From positions 1 to 64,000 of the forward strand of contig CAVUOB010000009.1 in NCBI GenBank assembly GCA_963743035.1: 64,000 nucleotides of DNA, in the 5' to 3' direction. The DNA is from PALSA-911 sp963743035. Its GTDB lineage: Bacteria; Pseudomonadota; Alphaproteobacteria; Acetobacterales; Acetobacteraceae. The notes beneath the pieces were generated by a model. The model was not told where the DNA came from. It searched no databases and saw only the letters and a list, made by a program, of their open reading frames with translations. Both the position numbers and the translations under genes were made by a program. Positions 10,090 through 17,528 of this stretch are shown piece after piece; position 1 is the stretch's first letter, and each line of letters starts with the position of its first letter.

Positions 10090-10347
10090 ATGTCCGAAAC
10101 ACGTCAGAAATTCTTGTGCGAAGCCGTGGCCACCACCAATGACGGGGCGAAACTATTCATCACCGTCTACCAGGTCGGCAGCGGTATCGAGTTCACCAGC
10201 GGCACCGGCAGCATGAAATACGGTACGCCGCGCCGCAACTGGACGGACAGTATCATCAAGCAGGAACTCGCCTTCGTCTATGGCGCCAAGACAGTAGAGA
10301 TCATGCATCCCGAGCCGACCGCGCGGAAACTCACCGACGCGCATTGA
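10090..10347 (+). CDS. Small conserved-looking hypothetical protein (85 aa)
   Basis: An 85-residue protein preceded by a good ribosome site (gaggttgga directly before the ATG). It has a balanced composition with several aromatic residues (FITVYQVG, FVYGAK) and reads as a compact soluble beta-rich protein, unlike the Arg/Ala-rich spurious frames around it. There is no signal peptide or membrane helix. I do not recognise the family. Its stop codon lies in the first unit of the tandem repeat that follows. Confidence 0.65.
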   Translation: MSETRQKFLCEAVATTNDGAKLFITVYQVGSGIEFTSGTGSMKYGTPRRNWTDSIIKQELAFVYGAKTVEIMHPEPTARKLTDAH

Positions 10348-10439
10348 ATTCCTGGCCCCCGAGCGGTGCGAATTCTTGCCAGCCTGGCGCAGCGAATTCT
10401 TGTCTGCCTAGCGGTGCGAATTCTTGTCCCCGCAGCGCG
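10344..10439. repeat. 24-bp tandem repeat, four units, overlapping a stop codon
   Basis: Three clear 24-bp units begin gcgaattcttg at 10368, 10392 and 10416. A degenerate fourth unit (ttgaattcctg) lies at 10344 and contains the TGA stop of the preceding small gene. No protein-like frame runs through the array. Confidence 0.8.
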
Positions 10440-10746
10440 GTTGGCTGATCCGGGAGCCGTCCACACGTGATTTGTGGCTAACGCTTCGCGCGCGGTCCGG
10501 CGGCGGTCGCGGCAGGGCGGAAAACGGCGCCGGTCACGTCAGCGTGAAGCACGCGATCCGCAACGGACGGCGCTTGCGCCCCTCGGGCGCTCCCGCGTCG
10601 TTGCAACTCCGCCTATTTTCGGCCGACCGACACCCGGCGTCCGCCTGGAACGCCCCGGCCACGTGATCCGGTTCACAGCGGGAAGCGGCGCCACGTGCTG
10701 CTGTCCCAACCGCCGGGCACGGCGCCGGCGGAAATCGGGGGATCGG
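10440..10746. other. Non-coding stretch upstream of the STAS gene
   Basis: About 300 bases follow the 24-bp repeat. Open frames here are Arg/Ala-rich and lack convincing ribosome sites, so I see no gene. It probably holds the promoter of the STAS-domain gene, but no clear -35/-10 pair was found. Confidence 0.5.
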
Positions 10747-11115
10747 ATGGGCATGGAGCGCGGAATGGACATCATCGAGCAGAGAATGGGTGACGTCGTC
10801 GTGCTGCAACTGCACGGCCGGCTCGACAGCCTCGCCTGCCGCGCGCTCTCGGCGCGGGCCGTCCGGCTGCTGGAGGAGGGCGCCCGGGCCCTGCTGCTGG
10901 ACATGGGCCGGCTGGCGTACCTGACCAGCGCGGGTTTTCGCACCTTGCTGCATACGCGCCGCCAGGCAACGAAGGCCAGGACCGAACTGGCGCTGTGCGG
11001 CCTGAACGGCTTCGCGCTGGAGCTGTTCGGCATATCCGGCCTGCAGGAACGCTTCACCACCTATCCCAGCCAGCAGGACGCCCTGGCCGCGCTCGAGACC
11101 CGCATCGGCGATTGA
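10747..11115 (+). CDS. STAS-domain anti-sigma factor antagonist
   Basis: About 122 residues. The chain DIIEQRMGDVVVLQLHGRLDS is typical of the first strands of a STAS domain, and LLDMGRLAYLTSAGFRTLL carries the conserved region with the Ser (TSAG) that anti-sigma kinases phosphorylate in SpoIIAA/RsbV-type proteins. The likely role is partner switching with an anti-sigma factor or histidine kinase; no such partner lies next to it. The start could be the ATG at 10747 or the in-frame ATG at 10765, which has a GGAG element at a good distance. The frame stays open upstream to 10474, but that part has no STAS similarity and was left out. Confidence 0.82.
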   Translation: MGMERGMDIIEQRMGDVVVLQLHGRLDSLACRALSARAVRLLEEGARALLLDMGRLAYLTSAGFRTLLHTRRQATKARTELALCGLNGFALELFGISGLQERFTTYPSQQDALAALETRIGD

Positions 11116-11142
11116 AGCTGTCGTCTGCGTGAAACGACCCCA

Positions 11143-11189
11143 GAGCAACATCCATTCAGATGGAATCATCTGAATGGATAAAGTTGCTC
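11143..11189. repeat. Long interrupted palindrome
   Basis: GAGCAAC and GTTGCTC form the outer arms. Inside them, a 13-bp perfect inverted repeat (atccattcagatg / catctgaatggat) surrounds a 4-base loop. It lies 28 bp after the STAS stop codon. There is no T-run, so it looks more like a dispersed palindromic element than a classical terminator, although it may still block RNA decay or transcription. Confidence 0.7.
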
Positions 11190-11203
11190 GCCAAGACAAA
11201 GGG

Positions 11204-11247
11204 TTAGAGCAGGATGGGCGCTTCTATCCGCCCCCATCCTGCTCTAA
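11204..11247. terminator. Hairpin between convergent genes
   Basis: A perfect 15-bp inverted repeat (ttagagcaggatggg / cccatcctgctctaa) with a 14-base loop lies between the convergent STAS and lytic transglycosylase genes. It includes the TAG stop of the latter (11244-11246). It could end transcription from both sides, though it lacks a strong T-run. Confidence 0.5.
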
Positions 11248-12656
11248 GACCCCGGCGGCACCGTGAAGCAGCCTAGCCCTTCCCGCTGCAACACCGTGCA
11301 GGCGGCGAGCGCGTTGTCGGCGCTCAGCCCGGTCAGCCGGGCGCGATAGAGCAGGGCGGCGCGCTGCACCGGCATGACCGCGGGCTGGCTGCCGGCCAAC
11401 GGCCTGCCGGCGCGGGCCAGCGCCGCCGCGATGGCGGCGCGGGAGGTCGCCGGGTCCGGAAAGGCGCCGACCTGAATGCCCCACGCACCGCCGCCTGTGC
11501 CCGGCGCCATCACCGGCAGCAGGGTGGCGACCGGCACGGTCTGCGCGCGCACGGGGTCGCCGGCCAATCCGCGCTGGGCGGAAGCGGCGGCCAGCACCAC
11601 GGCACCGGACCGGTCGCCGGACGCGGCGCGGTAGCCATCGCCGGACACGGCGCGGTAGCCATCGCCGGACACGGCGCGGTAGCCATCGCCGGACACGGCG
11701 CGGTAGCCATCGCCGGACACGGCGCGGTATCCATCGCCGGACGCGGCGCGGTAGCCATCGCCGGATGCAGCCCCGCTCCGGCCGGTGAGCAGGCCGGTCG
11801 GCGCATCGGCGGTGACCAGCCCGCCGCCATCGAAAGCCCGGTCGGCGGGGTCCACCGCCTCCTCCCCTGCCCGATCGGAGGCGGCGGCATAGTCCCGCGC
11901 CAGCATGCCGCCGCCGGCATAGGCTCGGTCCGCATCCCCAGTCTGAGTCGGAATCTGGGTCGGGGTCGGCGTCCGGCCGCGCCAGCCGGTATCGGCGGCA
12001 ACCGCCGATCCGCCGGCGTAGACGGAAAGCGGCCCCGTCATCGCGACCTCCGTGCCCAGCCGGGGCGCCACGTTCGCCAGGTAGTTCACCGTCTCGTCCG
12101 GCAGCACGTCGGTCCCGGCGAGGTAGGCGTCCAACCGGTTCGGGCCGGCATTGTAGGCGGCGAGGAAAGCGGGCGCGCCGAACCGGTCGTACATCTCGCG
12201 GATATAGGCCGTCCCGGCCAGGATGTTGTCGCGCGGCTCATACGGGTCGTCCCCCAGCCCGTAGCGCTGGCGCAGGATGTCGTAGGTGCTCGGCATCACC
12301 TGCATCAGCCCCATCGCGCCGGCGCCGGAGGTCGTCAGCGTGCCATCGGCCGCCTGCAGGCGGCCGCCGCTCTCCTGGCGCATCACTTCCCGGATCCAGC
12401 GCTCCGGCACCTGGTGCCGGGCGGCCGCCTGCCGGATATACGGACCCCAGGGATCGTCCGCCGGCCCCGGGGCCGGGTAGGCGCGGGCCGCCCGGCTGCG
12501 ATAGCCCCGCGCTTCCGCGCGCGACGCCGCCAGGTCGTAACCGTAATCGCCGTTGCCGTCATAGCCGCGCCGCCCATCGAAGCCCCCGCCGTATTGCGAG
12601 CCGCCACACCCGGCGCAGGCTGAAACCAGCAGCAGCAGCAGGCCGAACCGTGCCAT
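11244..12656 (-). CDS. Lipoprotein lytic transglycosylase with C-terminal SPOR-like domain
   Basis: 470 residues. The N-terminus has a lipoprotein signal with lipobox LVSAC (Cys14), placing it in the envelope. Residues about 70-200 form a soluble-lytic-transglycosylase catalytic domain: the catalytic Glu is at about position 95 (VMRQESGG), followed by GAMGLMQVMPSTY and AYNAGPNRLDAY. Such enzymes cleave peptidoglycan to 1,6-anhydro-muropeptides. A low-complexity linker holds six copies of an 8-residue unit GDGYRA(A/V)S. The last 80 residues (WGIQVGAFPDPATSR...) match a SPOR-type domain that binds denuded glycan at division sites. The ATG at 12656 was chosen because it opens the lipoprotein signal, although the frame is open further upstream. 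Confidence 0.88.
   Translation of the reverse strand: MARFGLLLLLVSACAGCGGSQYGGGFDGRRGYDGNGDYGYDLAASRAEARGYRSRAARAYPAPGPADDPWGPYIRQAAARHQVPERWIREVMRQESGGRLQAADGTLTTSGAGAMGLMQVMPSTYDILRQRYGLGDDPYEPRDNILAGTAYIREMYDRFGAPAFLAAYNAGPNRLDAYLAGTDVLPDETVNYLANVAPRLGTEVAMTGPLSVYAGGSAVAADTGWRGRTPTPTQIPTQTGDADRAYAGGGMLARDYAAASDRAGEEAVDPADRAFDGGGLVTADAPTGLLTGRSGAASGDGYRAASGDGYRAVSGDGYRAVSGDGYRAVSGDGYRAVSGDGYRAASGDRSGAVVLAAASAQRGLAGDPVRAQTVPVATLLPVMAPGTGGGAWGIQVGAFPDPATSRAAIAAALARAGRPLAGSQPAVMPVQRAALLYRARLTGLSADNALAACTVLQREGLGCFTVPPGS
11616..11759. repeat. 24-bp in-frame tandem repeat, six units
   Basis: Six nearly identical 24-bp units (gccggacrcggcgcggtakccatc) encode six copies of an 8-residue linker in the lytic transglycosylase. 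The near identity suggests recent expansion and a copy number that may vary between strains. Confidence 0.9.
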
Positions 12657-12899
12657 ACTCAGCACCCCCCGGCCGAATGCCGCATCGGGCGTCGCATGGG
12701 CCGCCAGGTGGCAGCCGGTTGCCGGCAACGGCATCAGAGGCGAGGGGTTTTGAGTGGACACAGCCCTCGCCGTCTGCGAACGGAGAGCCTGGAGTGCCAC
12801 TCGTCGATGACGGCCATGGGCAAATACTCGGCAAGGAAGGATCTCGCTACCGTGCTTCGCCCCGCTTGCACAGTCCAGCCGAAAATGCCTGGCCCCGGA

Positions 12900-13226
12900 A
12901 TGCCGATGCGGCGCCGGCCTGCGTCCTTCCTGTCCATCCGCGCCACCCTTTGCGCGGCTCTGCTTCTGGTGGCCGGCTGCGAATCCTCCCCATCCAACCT
13001 GCTGCAAGCCATGCAGGCCGATTGCCGGCAAGGCAAGGCGGAAGCCTGCGCGATGCTCTCCTCCCTCGAGAACGAGAAATCAGACGAAGACATCGCACCC
13101 CCCACCAGTTCCCGCGAAATTGTGCAGGCGATCCTGGCGGGAATGCGGCGGGCCAGGATGCAGGCGCAAAATCGCTATCCGCAAGAAACGTCCCCGGCGC
13201 TCGGAGAACCGAAGGCAACGCCGTGA
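12900..13226 (+). CDS. Small lipoprotein (about 108 aa)
   Basis: The N-terminus is basic (MPMRRR) and followed by a hydrophobic stretch and the lipobox VAGC, so the mature protein of about 80 residues is probably lipid-anchored. The mature part is rich in charged residues and helical, with two further Cys residues (ADCRQGKAEACAML) that may form a disulphide. The family is not recognised. In-frame ATGs at 12885, 12900 and 12906 all keep the signal peptide, so the exact start is uncertain. Its stop overlaps the GTG start of the cupin gene by the sequence GTGA, which points to coupled translation. Confidence 0.65.
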   Translation: MPMRRRPASFLSIRATLCAALLLVAGCESSPSNLLQAMQADCRQGKAEACAMLSSLENEKSDEDIAPPTSSREIVQAILAGMRRARMQAQNRYPQETSPALGEPKATP

Positions 13227-13654
13227 GCGCGCCGACGACGACCGGCCCGGCATCCGGAATGCCGGGCGTGTTCGCCACCGTGGAACTTCCGCAGCATTAC
13301 GATGTGCTGGCACCGGACGGATCGGAGGGGCGCATCCTCTCCCGCCTCGCAGGCGGCAGCATGGCGCATTTCCGTCTGCGGCCGGGCCAGGTTTCCCGCG
13401 CGGTCCGGCATCGAACGGTCGAGGAGATCTGGTTCGTGCTGGAAGGAAAAGGCGAGCTGTGGCGATCCATGTCCGGGCAGGAGGCGATCACCGCCCTGTC
13501 GCCCGGTGTCAGTCTCGCCATCCCCGTCGGCGCCGCGTTCCAGTTCCGCGCGCTCGGCGATCACCCGCTTGCCATCATCGCCACGACCATGCCGCCATGG
13601 CCCGGCGAGGACGAAGCGATGACCGCCGCCGGCAAATGGGACCCGAGCGTCTGA
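13223..13654 (+). CDS. Cupin-domain protein
   Basis: 143 residues beginning at a GTG that overlaps the stop codon of the lipoprotein gene. A single cupin fold is indicated by the metal-site region around RHRTVEEIWFVLEGKGEL, then a strand-turn pattern and a second motif (GVSLAIPVGAAFQFRALG). Small one-domain cupins bind a metal and act as isomerases, dioxygenases or sensors, and the substrate cannot be told here. The N-terminal His and Glu of the first motif are present. The second motif has no obvious His, so metal binding may be incomplete. No signal peptide is visible. Confidence 0.8.
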   Translation: MSAPTTTGPASGMPGVFATVELPQHYDVLAPDGSEGRILSRLAGGSMAHFRLRPGQVSRAVRHRTVEEIWFVLEGKGELWRSMSGQEAITALSPGVSLAIPVGAAFQFRALGDHPLAIIATTMPPWPGEDEAMTAAGKWDPSV

Positions 13655-13661
13655 GCGCCCG

Positions 13662-13856
13662 CTATCCCTTGCCTGCCAGCATATAGACGATGAACCCCAG
13701 GCATCCGAGCAGGTAAAGCGCCAGCACGGCGCCGCGGACCGTGCGCGCATAGGGCCGCAGCGCCGGGGTAAAACCCACGCCAATCCAGATCGCCATCGCC
13801 ATGCCCGTGAATACCTGTGCGGCACGCATATCCGCGGGGGATACGGTATCCAGCAT
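13662..13856 (-). CDS. Small two-helix membrane protein (64 aa)
   Basis: A 64-residue protein with two predicted membrane helices (around VFTGMAMAIWIGVGF and AVLALYLLGCLGFIVYML) joined by a short basic loop. It is convergent with the cupin gene, only seven bases apart. The family is not recognised. The well-shaped hydrophobic pattern argues for a real gene. Confidence 0.6.
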   Translation of the reverse strand: MLDTVSPADMRAAQVFTGMAMAIWIGVGFTPALRPYARTVRGAVLALYLLGCLGFIVYMLAGKG

Positions 13857-13880
13857 TACCGGAACGCCCTCACCCGGCAG

Positions 13881-13916
13881 GGCATCCGCAAACCCCGGGG
13901 CATCCGCACCCCGACC
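13881..13916. repeat. 18-bp tandem duplication
   Basis: Two 18-bp units beginning ggcatccgca occupy most of the gap between the mucR-like stop codon and the start of the small membrane protein gene. Confidence 0.6.
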
Positions 13917-13922
13917 AGCGGA

Positions 13923-14423
13923 TCAGGACGGCCTGGGTTTCCTCGCCTTCGGGCGTCCGGCGGGCTTCTTCGCCCTGGCAGGCTTTACCGGCGCGATTTC
14001 CGCCGGCTCGGGCTCGGTCTCGACGCCGGGCTTGCGGCCGAGCCCGATGCTCCTGGCCAGCACGGACCGGCGTTCCGCATAGTCGGGGGCGACCATCGGG
14101 TAGTCCCTCGGAAGTCCCCATTTGGTACGATACTGCTCCGGTGTCATCTGATACGCGGTCATCAGATGCCGCTTGAGCATCTTCAGCTTCTTGCCGTCCT
14201 CGAGACACACAATATAGTCCGGCTTGACCGATTGCTTGACCGAAACCGCCGGCAGCACGGCCGGCTCCACCGGTTCCGTCGTATCAACGCCGGACAGGGC
14301 ATCAAAAACGGATTGGATCAAGGCAGGAAGTCCGGCGGCATCGACATGGTTGTTCGCCACATGCGCAGACACGATCCTCGCCGCGAGTTCCAACAGCGTC
14401 GAACGCTCGACCTGATCAGGCAC
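13923..14423 (-). CDS. MucR/Ros family transcriptional regulator
   Basis: 166 residues from a GTG start (14423) with a GGAGGGG ribosome site. The central region (IVCLEDGKKLKMLKRHLM, then MTPEQYRTKWGLP and YPMVAPDYAERRS) is the hallmark of the MucR/Ros family, which has a zinc-finger-like fold and binds AT-rich DNA. In alphaproteobacteria these proteins control exopolysaccharide synthesis, motility and symbiosis genes, and usually repress their own promoter. The C-terminal 35 residues are Lys/Pro/Ala-rich and probably disordered. Given the polysaccharide genes in this window, it is a reasonable candidate regulator of them, but that is an inference. Confidence 0.92.
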   Translation of the reverse strand: MPDQVERSTLLELAARIVSAHVANNHVDAAGLPALIQSVFDALSGVDTTEPVEPAVLPAVSVKQSVKPDYIVCLEDGKKLKMLKRHLMTAYQMTPEQYRTKWGLPRDYPMVAPDYAERRSVLARSIGLGRKPGVETEPEPAEIAPVKPARAKKPAGRPKARKPRPS

Positions 14424-14752
14424 TGACCCCTCCGAATTTATTGGGTATTCCCGTTGGTAAGCACTTTATCTTTCTTCATGCAATAGGAATCGCTACTATA
14501 GTAGCCAATAGTCATCCGAACACAGGATGATAAGCCATCCCCCGGCAACATTCCATTACTGGCGTTGCACACAATGGCGTGAAGATTACTTAGAATTGCA
14601 TCGCGTCGTTTCTATCGGGCGGCCGTGCCGGCGCCGGCGCGTCAGACGCCGCCCGGCCGCATCCGGTTGCATGCCGTCCGGCACCCCGGCTTCAGGCCGG
14701 ATGTCGTAACCATCCCGCGTCGGATCATGTGGAACCTCCAGCCAGGCCAGCC
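14424..14752. other. AT-rich intergenic region upstream of the MucR-type gene
   Basis: The half next to the regulator (about 14430-14590) is markedly more AT-rich than the rest of the window and is the likely mucR promoter. It holds the palindrome at 14492-14505. The other half is GC-rich with loose inverted repeats after the enoyl-CoA hydratase gene. I see no gene in it. Confidence 0.5.
14492..14505. promoter_or_regulatory. Perfect 14-bp palindrome upstream of mucR-like gene
   Basis: GCTACTATAGTAGC is a perfect palindrome about 70 bp upstream of the regulator start, in AT-rich DNA. It could be an operator for autoregulation or for another regulator. Confidence 0.4.
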
Positions 14753-15478
14753 TCAGCCCGGGAAACGGCCCATCATCACGGCGATGTCGCGGGCCATCTC
14801 CAGCGACTGCTCCGGCGACAGCGCCGTCGCGCGGTGGAACAGACGCTTGGTCTGCCACAGCGCATCCTTGTCCCAGCCCGCGAGCCGTTCCGCCATGACC
14901 ATCGCCGCCGGCAGCAGCTCCGCATCGGGAACGACACGATTGACCAGGCCGAGTTCATGCGCCCGCTGCGGCGAGAGGTTGTCGCACAAGGTCAGCAATT
15001 CGAAGGCGATCTTCCTTCCCGCGAGATGCACCAGATGCGCGGTCACGGTCGAGGCGGGAATGCCGATCTTCAGTTCGGGATAGCCGAACAGCGCGCTCTC
15101 CGCAGCGATGACGAGGTCACTGCCGATCGCGAGCCCGCAGCCGGCGCCGAGCGCATATCCGTGCACGGCGGCGATGATCGGCTTGTCCGTGCGCGCCAGC
15201 AGCCGGGTCAAGGCGATATTGGCATCGCCGTGCTGCACCATGGCGCGCCGCGTCGCAGCACTCAGCCGTCGCGGCGAAGACGTATCGGCGCCGGCGCAGA
15301 AAGCCTTGCCCGCCCCCGCCAGCACGATGACCGACACGTCGTCGTTGGCCTGCGCCGAGAGCAATGCATCGGTCATCGCATGGACCAGTTCCGCATTCAG
15401 CGCATTGCGCTTGTCGGGGCGGTTCATCGTCAGCCTGCGTATCGGCCCATGATCCTCGACCAGCAGAACATCATCCAT
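14753..15478 (-). CDS. Enoyl-CoA hydratase/isomerase family protein
   Basis: 241 residues, slightly shorter than the usual 255-260. It has the crotonase fold signatures: NRPDKRNALNAELV, the oxyanion-hole strand AGAGKAFCAGADTSS, and HGYALGAGCGLAIGSDL followed by FGYPELKIGI, where the Glu matches one of the catalytic acids of enoyl-CoA hydratase. The other Glu position holds no obvious acid, so it may be an isomerase or another crotonase rather than a true hydratase. The ATG at 15478 starts the conserved domain; the frame is open further upstream but without similarity. It is likely cytoplasmic and acts on acyl-CoA. Confidence 0.87.
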   Translation of the reverse strand: MDDVLLVEDHGPIRRLTMNRPDKRNALNAELVHAMTDALLSAQANDDVSVIVLAGAGKAFCAGADTSSPRRLSAATRRAMVQHGDANIALTRLLARTDKPIIAAVHGYALGAGCGLAIGSDLVIAAESALFGYPELKIGIPASTVTAHLVHLAGRKIAFELLTLCDNLSPQRAHELGLVNRVVPDAELLPAAMVMAERLAGWDKDALWQTKRLFHRATALSPEQSLEMARDIAVMMGRFPG

Positions 15479-15649
15479 CCTGAATCCCCCCCCGACATTG
15501 CAATGGCCGACAGGCGTGCCGAAGCAGGGATGGATCGTCAAGCGCCGCCCCCGCACCCACGGGACCATCCTGTCGGGAAGCGTCTTGCGCCATGCCGGCG
15601 CAAGGCGTTAAATCCGGGTTCGGCAGTTGCCGGGAGAAAGGACCCAGAG

Positions 15650-16411
15650 ATGAACACCGTCGCGATCAGCCTGGCGGTCGCGGCCTGCGTCTTCGCCGGC
15701 GGGGTAGTCGGGCTGAGCCTGCACCGGCTGCTGCCGAAAGGGCACCTGACCCGCGAAACCCAGGAGGTCGTGCGCCTCGGCACCGGCATGCTCTCGGTGC
15801 TGGCCTCCCTGGTACTCGGCCTGCTGATCGCGACGGCAAAGAGCTCGTACGACACGACCGACCAGTCCGTGCGCAGCTATGCGGCCGAACTGGCGCTGTT
15901 GAACGAAACCCTGCGCGACTACGGCGGCGATGCCGCCAGGCCGCGGGACCTGTTGCGCAGCTATACCGCAAGGCTGCTGGAAGATGGCTGGCCGGAGAAC
16001 GGCGACCAGCGCCCGATGTTCGAGGACGAGCAGGCGCGGCTGATCCTGGAACAGGTGCGCGAGGCGATCCGGGCGCTGAAACCGGTCGATGACGGCCAGA
16101 AATGGCTGCAGAACCAGGCGCTGCTGATCAATGTCGAATTGCTGCGCCAGCGCTGGCTGCTGATCGAGCAGGGGCAGCGCGGCGTTCAGCTCGTGGTGCT
16201 GATGACCCTGGTGGTGTGGATCATCTTCATCTTCGTCAGCTTCGGCCTCAATGCGCCGCGCAACGCCACCGTGGTTGCGGCGTTCCTGATCTGCGCCCTG
16301 GCCATCGGCGGCGCGATCTTCCTGATTCTGGAAATGGACCGCCCGCTGGATGGCGTCATGAGGATCTCGCGCTGGCCGCTGGACAACGCCGTCGCGCACA
16401 TGAACTGGTAA
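15650..16411 (+). CDS. DUF4239-like (bestrophin-like) membrane protein
   Basis: 253 residues with a GAGAAAGGA ribosome site. Membrane helices lie at the N-terminus (about 5-22), near residues 48-62 (MLSVLASLVLGLLIATA) and twice near the C-terminus (QLVVLMTLVVWIIFIF and AAFLICALAIGGAIFLI). The soluble helical centre contains NETLRDYGGDA and WLQNQALLI. The pattern and the sequence around the second helix match the DUF4239/bestrophin-like family of unknown function. It is divergent from the enoyl-CoA hydratase gene. Confidence 0.78.
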   Translation: MNTVAISLAVAACVFAGGVVGLSLHRLLPKGHLTRETQEVVRLGTGMLSVLASLVLGLLIATAKSSYDTTDQSVRSYAAELALLNETLRDYGGDAARPRDLLRSYTARLLEDGWPENGDQRPMFEDEQARLILEQVREAIRALKPVDDGQKWLQNQALLINVELLRQRWLLIEQGQRGVQLVVLMTLVVWIIFIFVSFGLNAPRNATVVAAFLICALAIGGAIFLILEMDRPLDGVMRISRWPLDNAVAHMNW

Positions 16412-16467
16412 TTTCAGATGACGGAACCTGGGCGGCGCAACCGGGGCGGCGCAACCGCCGACGCGGT

Positions 16468-16692
16468 TCAGAGATCGGCCAGGCGGATCCAGGCGGCAAC
16501 GGCGATGGCGGCCAGCAGCCCGGCGATCGTGGTTGCGGTGGAAACCAGCCCGAGCTCGCGCGCGATCATGCCCCACAGCACCAGTACGGCGATGCCGACC
16601 ACGATCCCGCCGACCAGGCTGGCGCGGCCCTTGCCGGTCTCGCCCGGCGACGGCCCACCCGGCGACGGGCCACCGGGCGACTGGGCAGCCAT
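16468..16692 (-). CDS. Small two-helix membrane protein (74 aa)
   Basis: 74 residues: a Pro/Gly/Ser-rich head with the repeat PGGPS, then two hydrophobic stretches (LVGGIVVGIAVLVLWGMIA and TTIAGLLAAIAVAAWI). The ATG at 16692 has a GGAG element 8 bases upstream inside the end of the fatty-acid-hydroxylase gene, whose stop is only four bases away, so the two are probably one operon. The family is not recognised. Confidence 0.6.
   Translation of the reverse strand: MAAQSPGGPSPGGPSPGETGKGRASLVGGIVVGIAVLVLWGMIARELGLVSTATTIAGLLAAIAVAAWIRLADL
16644..16688. repeat. 15-bp tandem repeat at a gene start
   Basis: Three 15-bp units (ccggcgacggsccac, the last degenerate) encode the Pro/Gly/Ser repeats directly after the start codon of the small membrane protein. 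Confidence 0.6.
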
Positions 16693-16696
16693 CGCG

Positions 16697-17479
16697 CTAC
16701 TCCGCCGCCACGCGGACGTGGCCGGCCCGCACATCGTCCACGGAATGGCGGACCTGCTTGAGGTTCCGCTGCACGTTACGAGTGGAATAGCCGTTGAACA
16801 CATGCGCCAGCAGGCCGCATTTCAGGTCGGAGGTGCCGAAGAACCAGTCCGCCACGGGATAGGTCAGGTTGAAATTGCGCTCCATCATGATGGCCGGGTT
16901 GTGATGCGCGATGTGGTGGCGACGAATGGAATTCACCAGCGGGATATGCCGCACCACGCTGTCGTCCTTCACATGGCAGCAGAAATGGAACAATTCGTAG
17001 TTCAGGTACAGCGCGACATTGGTGATCAGCACCAGCCACCCCGCATCCGGCAGGCCCAGCAGGTTCAGCGCCAGGGCCGGCGGAACCGAGAGGCAGATGA
17101 ACGCCACCAGCGCATAGGGCGGAAAGAACACGATGCGAAAATCGCGCAGGCTGTCGATCGTCGGCTCCATATCCGTGAAGAACTGGTGATGCGCCAGCAC
17201 GTGGCGCTTATAGATGCCCATGAAACCACGCACCGGGCGGTGCATGATGAATTTGTGGATCCACCACTCGAACACGTTGGAAACGCAGAACGCGACGGGG
17301 ATCACCAGCCACTCGTACCAGGCCGGATGGCCGATCTGGCGGGCGCAGTAGAAGATCGTCGCCAGGCCGATCGCCACGATCAGCGCCACGTGCACCGGCC
17401 CGGAATAGGCGCCGGCGATCCTGTCGCGGAAATCGGCGCGGAAGGCCTGCTGGCGCCGGCTCATTCGGTCGGTGGTCAT
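16697..17479 (-). CDS. Fatty acid hydroxylase / sterol desaturase superfamily protein
   Basis: 260 residues with GGAGGGTGAG before the ATG. Several membrane helices are visible (VHVALIVAIGLATIFY, WLVIPVAFCVSNVF, FFPPYALVAFICLSV, WLVLITNVALYLNY). The histidine clusters of the di-iron superfamily are all present: HKFIMH (about 95), HVLAHH (about 118), HFCCH (about 190) and HHIAHH (about 211). Members hydroxylate or desaturate lipid chains or sterol-like molecules in the membrane. The substrate is unknown. It lies upstream of the small membrane protein gene, with a four-base gap. Confidence 0.88.
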   Translation of the reverse strand: MTTDRMSRRQQAFRADFRDRIAGAYSGPVHVALIVAIGLATIFYCARQIGHPAWYEWLVIPVAFCVSNVFEWWIHKFIMHRPVRGFMGIYKRHVLAHHQFFTDMEPTIDSLRDFRIVFFPPYALVAFICLSVPPALALNLLGLPDAGWLVLITNVALYLNYELFHFCCHVKDDSVVRHIPLVNSIRRHHIAHHNPAIMMERNFNLTYPVADWFFGTSDLKCGLLAHVFNGYSTRNVQRNLKQVRHSVDDVRAGHVRVAAE

Positions 17480-17528
17480 CTCACCCTCCCCAATCGGCGG
17501 AAAGCCTAGCGCGGGGAGGGGCCGTTGC

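Noticed and set aside
10278..10466. Small minus-strand frame over the 24-bp repeats
   Set aside because: It encodes only Arg/Ile/Ala repeats caused by the array and has no ribosome site.
12657..13031. Upstream extension of the lytic transglycosylase
   Set aside because: The lipoprotein signal begins at the ATG at 12656; the extension has no similarity.
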